NCBI GenBank assembly: GCA_026874595.1
Contig: CM049322.1
Coordinates: 2,467,900 to 2,531,899 of the forward strand
Direction: 5' to 3'
DNA length: 64,000 nucleotides
Source of the DNA: Sipunculus nudus
Taxonomy: Eukaryota > Annelida > Sipuncula > Golfingiida > Sipunculidae
The notes under the pieces are model-generated. The model had not been told where the DNA came from, did no database searches, and saw only the letters and a list, made by a program, of their open reading frames with translations. Positions 57,159-64,000 of this stretch are shown here, piece after piece. A program made the translations under genes and the position numbers. Every line of letters begins with the position of its first letter. The stretch's first letter is position 1.

Positions 57159-57850
57159 TACAGTTTAACCTCTTACATTCGCCAACCTTGGGACCGGGGA
57201 ATTTTCTGGCGGTAAGCGAGGGTAGCGTTTGATCGGGGGGGGGGGAGGGTCCAAATGGGATGGGCAGGATAGTTTATATCGGGCATTTATTAGGCTCGTC
57301 TTTAGATAGTCATATTAAAAAACAACATTTTAAAACTGTGTACAAATGTTATTACTTTATTCACATAGATAGAACAATTTACAAATAACTACAGAAAAGT
57401 ACAGGGTGTACAAATCATTTACAATGATATACATGTATAACATATACGGTAAAAATTTAAACTTCTCCTTGGTTCTCCTTGTGCAGTTTCTCTTTCTTCC
57501 GAGTCTGCCCCAAAGAATTCATTCCGTAATGGAGCATTGTTAACCTGCTTGTGACTGAAGAGCTGATATTCTTGGGTCCATCCTGTAAAATGCGTCAATA
57601 TCGGACTGTTTGCTGTAGTTCGAGCTCTCGAAATATCGAAAGACGGTCTTCATGGCCTGGCGGACTTCGGCGGATGCTGGCGGAGGTTCGGGAACTATTT
57701 CCTCAGGATCACAGGTTAGACTGGCTGTATCATCTCTGCCTGTCACTGTTTCCACGATATCATGATCGCATAAAGGCTGTGCCTTTCCGATGTTCTGATC
57801 AGCATTGGCGAATTCCTGAACGGTGCGCTTGCGTTTTCGTGAAGCCATTG
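57159..57850 (-). mobile_element. Tigger-like DNA transposon remnant: terminal repeat and transposase C-terminus
   Basis: TA|CAGTTTAACCTCTTACATTC at 57159-57180, followed by AACCTTGGGACCGGGGAATTTTC, matches the style of Tigger/pogo terminal repeats (CAGT..AACCTC..AACC..GGGACCGG). The TA is the expected target site. The minus-strand frame 57848-57540 (102 aa) starts MASRKRKRT and passes through ADQNIGKAQPLCDHDIVETV, an acidic/proline segment and MKTVFRYFESSNYSKQSDID. This looks like the acidic C-terminal part of CENP-B/Tigger transposases, possibly joined to a short N-terminus by internal deletion. The DDE core and the opposite terminal repeat were not found. Confidence 0.6.
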
Positions 57851-58138
57851 TAACGTAACTACCCTGCTACGTGATTATCTGCTTAAATACTTTACTGAAA
57901 ATGTTTACAGGCAGGAGGTTAGAACAAACAAATTCACAGAAACCTTTAATTGACAGAAAACTTAAAACAATCCACGTTATTGTTGCAACCTGTAAACAAA
58001 CATTAAATGAAACCCAAGTTACCGTTAAATGTTTCAAACTGCTCATGTGGTTTACCTCATTAAATGACACTTTATTTTATTTTTATTTTAGTAGTAGTAT
58101 AGCTGTAATAGAAGTGATAGTGATAGTGAGTGGGACTG

Positions 58139-59000
58139 CTAAATTAGGCTGTATAGACAAATCCTGATTTGACAGACACCTACAACGGTACGGTGATTCC
58201 ACAGGCTTTCAAGTTCACATCTGCAGACATTATTGTATCGTAGAGTTGGCCTACCCACCGGTCGGGTGCTTTTTGTCAGTTCTGGTGCTCTTCCAGCGGC
58301 ACTTCTACTGCGGCTGCTGCAAGGATAAAATAATAGCCAAAGAAGATTTTTTTTTTCTAAAACCACAGTGTGACACTGGATACAGCCTGGCAGCAAGTCC
58401 TTTTTTAACCACACTGGCGAAGCTCTCACCAATAATAATCTTAAGGAACATATTTCTATCATTGCTGCAGTGACTTTGTATGCCTCAAGTCTTGTACTGG
58501 GTGACAATATTGACGTAAGGCATGTCCTGGCAAAACACTCTTCAGCTCATTTAGTTTGCTGAAACCATAGTGTCCGAGAAGCAAGAACATATGTGAAGTT
58601 GGAATCAGCAAAGTGGGCGTTGAAATCACTCAACAGAAAAGAGGGTCTCTGTGACAGTAGACCTGATAATAGCGACAGCTAGGTTCTCTTGGAATTTGTC
58701 TTTCACTGATTTGGAGTGTAGATGGCCTTAACGTTTACACGAGATAGGATCCGTGTGACTGTATGGAGGACAGCGAAATCAACATCATACCATCGCGGGT
58801 CCATTGGATTGTGCCCTCCTCAGAAGATTTACTCCGGATGTTAGTAGTTGTTTCATGGGAAGGTCGAGGTTGAGTTTCTTCAGCTCTCTGTCAATGGTGG
58901 AAGTTTTCCTGTAACTGTTGATCGAAGAAAGCTCACCTTAGAAGCCGGAACCATAGTCTTGAGATTTCATATTGCCAGTCGAAGGACTGGAATCTTAATT
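58139..59000 (-). pseudogene. Degenerate LINE: endonuclease remnants joined to an extreme C-terminal tail
   Basis: Read on the minus strand from 59000 down, in changing frames: ARKTS-like TIDRELKKLNLDLPMKQLL, then KDKFQENLAVAII, then PSFLLSDFNAHFADSNF (the (L)GDFNA motif of apurinic-type endonucleases) and LGHYGFSKLNEL. At 58507-58139 a tail contains STRPVGRPTLRYNNVC, similar to the GRP.LRYKDVCKRDL motif at the end of related LINE ORFs. The reverse transcriptase between them is missing, so the copy has a large internal deletion. Plus-strand ORFs here are shadows. Confidence 0.6.
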
Positions 59001-60493
59001 TCTTGGGTTTTCTTTATTTTCTTGTACATTCCTTGTAGTCTGCTTGTTGAAAATAATCTCTAAGCTCCACGCACCCATTTAAGTCGGCTTGTCAACGCTC
59101 TACTATTCGAGGGCTGTATAGATCAACGTAGCCGACCAATGAGACACAGTAATTTCTTCTGCCATCGGAGCCAACCTGTACCAACCTGTTCCAAGGCGTT
59201 CGGGCTTAGACTTAAAACTCGTTAGTTAAAACGTCTCTTGGTCATGCATACATTTACATTAAAATACGTGACAGCGAACATTCAAATTTAAACAAGTCAA
59301 TCAATCTGAAAACTCTCAACAGCAATCAAAATAACTGACATTAAATGGCGATATATTTTTTACAATCTCTTTTTTACTTTTAACTTTTAAGTAGATTGGT
59401 TCAGGAAAACTGTGTACACATTGCAATGATTGTTAAAATATACCATTGACCTTTTGAATGGTCTGTTGGTTGTTATGAAAACAATTTTCAATAACTGGAT
59501 ATCATTATTCTTAAAACACTTAAATAAGGTTAGACAACTATCATTAATTAATTATCTAGTCGTATACTTAACAGGTTGTTTTAAAAGGAGAAGTGTATTC
59601 AAATATAGATTGTATTGTTAAACGACTGTCTCTTTGTGCGTGGTAACGGGACACCTATCAGCAGCTAAAGACGGCGTGTATGTCTGTACTTATTTTCTGA
59701 AGGGCAACTTGAAGCCGATGCCTGGATAGCATCGACTCATCGTTAGTTCCTTTCTGAACAACACAGATCAATAAATGGTGATGTCAGCAACGTGACATCC
59801 TTGTGCTAACTGAATATAACATCCTTCTAAGGAGAAAGGCCCCTGTTATACTGCGCATGTCATCCTCTACCGTATCCTCTGCCGTCCACAATGAATCTAT
59901 CCTTCTCTATACCTTTGTTTGTCGTCATCGGAAGAAACTTTCGTCAAGTTAAAAAATATGGTCCTGCTTGGCTTACCAATGAAGAGAAAATGAATCGACC
60001 AATTCAAGATTTCCCAAAATATTGCATTTACAAAGTCACTTTCAAGCATTGTTCATTGGTTTCATGAAAATATAAAGAGGCCTGTGGTCTGCGTCCTCAG
60101 GTAAAACGTCGCGTGCTACTGAAAACGCCCCTGGAAGGTATCTAGCTCTGTACAAATACTGGTCATGACGATTTAGTAAATTTCCTGGTTAAACACAAAT
60201 GTCAATGAAACGCAGACATCTGCAGTAAGCATCTTTACTAAAGACTGTGCTCCGGAGCTGTAACTTATGTGTTAAATGGCTAGTTCTATCAAATCATCGC
60301 CCCGTAACAGACAAAATATTTCTTCGGCCTTTATTCCTATAAACCAAATATCATGGCTGTCCAAATCACGATACCAATCGCATTGTTTCTATCAAGGATG
60401 GCCAAACTCAATTTCTTAACATGCCGGTGCTTGCTTCAATTGTTCTTTTCCTTTTAGCAGCTAGCTTTTATGCAGGGATTTAACCTTTGCTTG

Positions 60494-60542
<49 letters not shown>

Positions 60543-61715
60543 ACCGTCCTCGTTCACACTGCAAATCTAACTTGACGGACAGTAACACAAAAGTTCGGAC
60601 ACGTATCCTCACAGGTAAAACCGGAGACATTATAAGTGCTATAAAGGTGCTCTTTTCATCATACTCTTGGTAGTATATAAACAAATGTAGGTAACAAAAA
60701 AAAATATAGGATTAACACAAATTGAAAGCTAAACAAAGTCTCTGGTATGCCCTGTAACATAAGGAAATACTAAACTGAAGTCCAGCCAAACTCGACGATT
60801 TCAAAACATTCAAGGTTCATCACAGTTCAACAAAAGACCGTTTCCATGCTTAATAAATGTTCATAGCGGCTCACAAAAGTTCAGTTCATCGCAGGTCCCT
60901 CGAATGATCATATTATTTAGTTCCTAGGCCAATTATGTGTTGTTGTGCGCGTTTTGTGCTTTCATGTGGTGTCCCTTGTCCTACACAATGAGTGTGTCAA
61001 TGCTTGGTTGCTTGCATAAACACTGACCACCGTGATCTTGCGATGACGTTCAGACCACATAAATTGAAAAATATTAAAATTTTCCTGAGGGAATCTTGAA
61101 ACACGTCTATAAAAATGAGATTTGATTACAAATGACGAAGCCGTGGGAATTAATACCGCAATATTATCTGCGGGTATTTCATAGAATCATGCGATGTTAT
61201 TAACGTGCAGTCCTATGACTTGTCATTAATGAAGATATACATTGATGCCGCCTATGAAAGGAAGGAACATATGATAAAATGATCGAAATATTTTTGGGCA
61301 TAAAGTTCAGGGATAAGGTAAATCAACAGAATTCGATATAACAAGAATTTTTTTTATATGACAAAACACCATAATCTTAGCTTCCTTTTTGCCCACCTTT
61401 CACACCGCCATGAATGTTCTTTTATATTTATAACAACGTATAGTCTCGAAGGAGATATGTATCTGTGACATGCATCAATAGAAATAAATGAAACATAGAG
61501 TAGTTTCACTGAATTTAAGTTCAGAAATAATGTTTGTTTCCTTGAAATAAAAAACATCTTTCATATGAAAAATATATATCATAGCATACGTCTAAAGACA
61601 AACGATTCCCTCTCTCTCTCTCTCTCTCTCTCTCTGTATATAACTATATATAATGATATATCTCTATATATAAGTATATATATATGTTTATATATATATA
61701 TGTTTATATATATAA

Positions 61716-61748
<33 letters not shown>

Positions 61749-62806
61749 GTGATGTTCTTTTAGTAGCATTAGTAACCGACACATCAAGGCGAATTCGCAT
61801 TTGGGTAAATTTTAGATCAATCGAATGATGGGAGAATGGAAGCATTATTTGTTTAAAAGGCGAGGCAGCATTTACTTATTTCAGGGTAACAAAGGAAATA
61901 TTGACATGAGTTAGCGTTAAAAGATTGGCTTTATGTATTTACCATATGTCACTAGGAATTGATAACTTATGTGCCTAATGAGAATCTCTCCTGTGCCTTT
62001 GAATTTGGCAAAGATAGAAAAGAGTTAGTCAAAACCAGGTAAAATACAACAATTGGTCGATTAGCCATGCCGTGTACGTGATGTAAAAGCAAACAATAAC
62101 ATAATGGTTTAATTTATGCATATTCATGATATAAAGTGTCAAACCGATCTACCTTACCGCGTAGTCAATATCACAGCTAAAAACCAGGTCTCTGTTCCTG
62201 CTTTAAATGTGCTGTGTATGAACAAATTCAATATATGAACGTACAGAAATATTCATAAAGAGACAAGTATTTGGGTAAACAAAATTAGTTTTGGAATATT
62301 ATGAGGTAGGATACAATAACGATTTTCAATAGTCATCTATCATTTCATATTCAGTAAATCGTCACGATACTTTATGTACATGGTCAGTTCAGCTTATTCT
62401 TACACTGAATATATATTATAAAGGACAGCTTCGGGGATCTAAGGACAGAGCATAGAACTCAAATCAAGAGAAAGAGGTTAATGTCTTGCCGCACTATGAT
62501 AAAGTCAGACACTAGAAGGGAATTTTGTAGATGCACATAGTAGCTAGTTAAGTAAGCATTACAACTGGAGGCGTTTAAGTTCTGCAAAATAATATTATTA
62601 ACAATATTACAAAATAAATAAAGTTTATTAGGTGAAAGTAGTAATTGTGCTTTACATAAACAACTACATTATTTTAGTGTATCGACATGCTCATAAATCT
62701 CAAACTGGTGATTTTCATTTTATTTCAAAGTGTATTGTCATGATAATGAGTTATAATTATATATCATTTTAAGACTCCTTGGAACATCATATCGACCAGA
62801 AGGAAA
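59001..62806. other. Gene-free intergenic DNA with microsatellites
   Basis: No gene supported. (AT)n at 60497-60539; (TC)n at 61609-61635 followed by ATAT-, TATG- and ACAC-rich tracts to 61748. ORFs across these repeats are artefacts. Confidence 0.55.
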
Positions 62807-63787
62807 ATGTTTCCTGGATGTGGAATTTTCCTCTTATTCCTACCGGGTAATAATTTGTTTCTTTCTTAATCCGTGGAGAATCTTAAATCATCAAAAATAG
62901 TGCAACAGTTTATTAAAATATTTATCTTAATTACTTTGTTCGAACTTTTGATGTTGTAGAAGCCGTAATCTACATTCATTGGTATGCTTCGTCAGTAATA
63001 TCTTTTAATTTTATTATTGAATTATTTTTCAGTTGCTTCATTCAAATCTGAGAAGAGCCGGATTTTTTACAGAGATAGTATAACTCAAAGCATCGAAAGG
63101 ATTTAAAAACACGTGGTGCACAACGACTGGTCAAACATTGTGAAACATGTCCAATGCCTGGTTCAGTGTAATCATATTCCCTTATGTCAGGTCGTGATCG
63201 TCTCTAAGAATGACACATGTAAACTCATCCTATCGGCATTATTATGCACGATTCCTGATCCAGAGCCCACCGTGTACATTAGCAGTTCTGGTAAGTGCAT
63301 AAACTTTAAGGAGTGAAAGCGCCACGATCACTTTACTGCTAGTTAATATTCATTCACATATCCGTATTGGTGATGAAATATAAAGCTATTACCAATTATG
63401 CATTATGCTTCAATATGTTTACATATTATCATTTTAAATCTACGGGGACTACTCTCAGAATTTATGTTTTTGTGCTTGGTTTGCATTCATTCATTCACCA
63501 ATGCTTTTAATGCGATTAAAATAATATACATATGTATTATTCCCTTCAAATACAATCTATGTTAACACTGACGAATAATATTATAGGACGTAACTTCCGA
63601 TACATACGCCAGGACAAAGGTGGTCAGGCTATCTCAAGTTACATCTTTGTCCTTGTGAAACTTGACTGGGTCAAGGCTCGAAAGAAGTGTCAGAGTTTGG
63701 GTGGTGACCTTGTCAGCATCGAGACCAGGGAGGAAATGATTTATTTGAAACAATTAATGCTAGATGAAGATCGACTCCTTGCGAAAG
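62807..63787 (+). CDS. Start of a third lectin-type gene: signal peptide, PAN/apple exon, CTLD exon (partial, with in-frame stop)
   Basis: Exon 62807-62846 encodes MFPGCGIFLLFLP (short signal peptide; donor CCGG|GTAATA, phase 1). Exon 63033-63290 (acceptor ATTATTTTTCAG, donor TCTG|GTAAGT) has a PAN/apple-like cysteine pattern, CLVQCNHIPLCQ and NDTCKL. It carries a TAA in frame at 63104-63106. Exon 63587-63787 (acceptor ATATTATAG, donor AAAG|GTGATG) is a CTLD N-terminal half with LDWVKARKKCQSLGGDLVSI and ETREE. All junctions are phase 1, as in the other two lectin genes. The remaining exons lie beyond 64000. The stop means a pseudogene, a null allele or a sequence error. Confidence 0.7.
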
Positions 63788-64000
63788 GTGATGAATTTAG
63801 AAAATTTTCAGTGGAAAGAATAGAAATAGGCAGTAGGACAAAACATGTTTGTTGCTCTCTCATACATTTAAATGTGTGATACATATACAGAATTGCTGTA
63901 TGGCGTTCACTGCAACACTTTAATTTCACCCATTCATTATAACTGTGGTTAAACACGAGTTTTGTCTGAAATATAAGCCTTGAGTATCCAGCAGTTCCAG

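Overview
The window is animal nuclear DNA. It is AT-rich, and its genes are split into short exons with conventional GT-AG introns. It is crowded with (AT)n, (GA)n, (TG)n and (CT)n runs and with decayed transposons. Penelope-like, Tigger-like, LINE, PIF1/Helitron-like and Ty3-like pieces occur beside C-type lectin and NACHT-LRR genes. This mix fits a marine lophotrochozoan, most likely a bivalve or other mollusc; that is inference, since no species marker was recognised. I saw no operon, CRISPR array or confident functional tRNA gene.

Layout. 1-3.2 kb: minus-strand gag-protease part of an LTR retrotransposon (one in-frame stop) with its probable upstream region. 3.2-20 kb: essentially gene-free, holding microsatellites, a fold-back repeat, a 112-bp satellite with a TGACGTCA site in most monomers (10.9-11.8 kb), a 24-bp minisatellite (12.4-13.7 kb) and a candidate LTR (17.9-18.4 kb). 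20.2-25.8 kb: a minus-strand gene reconstructed from eleven exons, encoding a 440-aa transmembrane protein with two C-type lectin-like domains (CTLDs) and a short tail built from a tandemly multiplied exon. 29.5-35.4 kb: a divergent plus-strand gene of ten coding exons (1,088 aa) whose first half has the same exon plan (signal peptide, CTLD, CTLD, stalk, membrane segment). It then continues in frame into a pre-NACHT segment, a NACHT NTPase and C-terminal leucine-rich repeats. 35.4-62.8 kb: transposon remnants (PIF1 helicase, Penelope-like element, LINE pieces, Tigger-like piece), a dispersed repeat family and a broken NACHT-LRR copy at 48.2-49.6 kb. 62.8-64 kb: the start of a third CTLD gene (signal peptide, PAN/apple exon with an in-frame stop, first CTLD exon) that runs off the window.

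The main discovery is the head-to-head pair of tandem-CTLD receptors. One carries a cytoplasmic NACHT-LRR module directly behind its membrane segment; the other has the same ectodomain plan and only a short polar tail. If the gene model holds, extracellular lectin-like recognition and a STAND-type signalling switch are built into one polypeptide. The neighbour without NACHT could be a partner, decoy or regulator. Exon boundaries come from reading the sequence only: every junction matches in phase and both reconstructed reading frames are multiples of three without internal stops.
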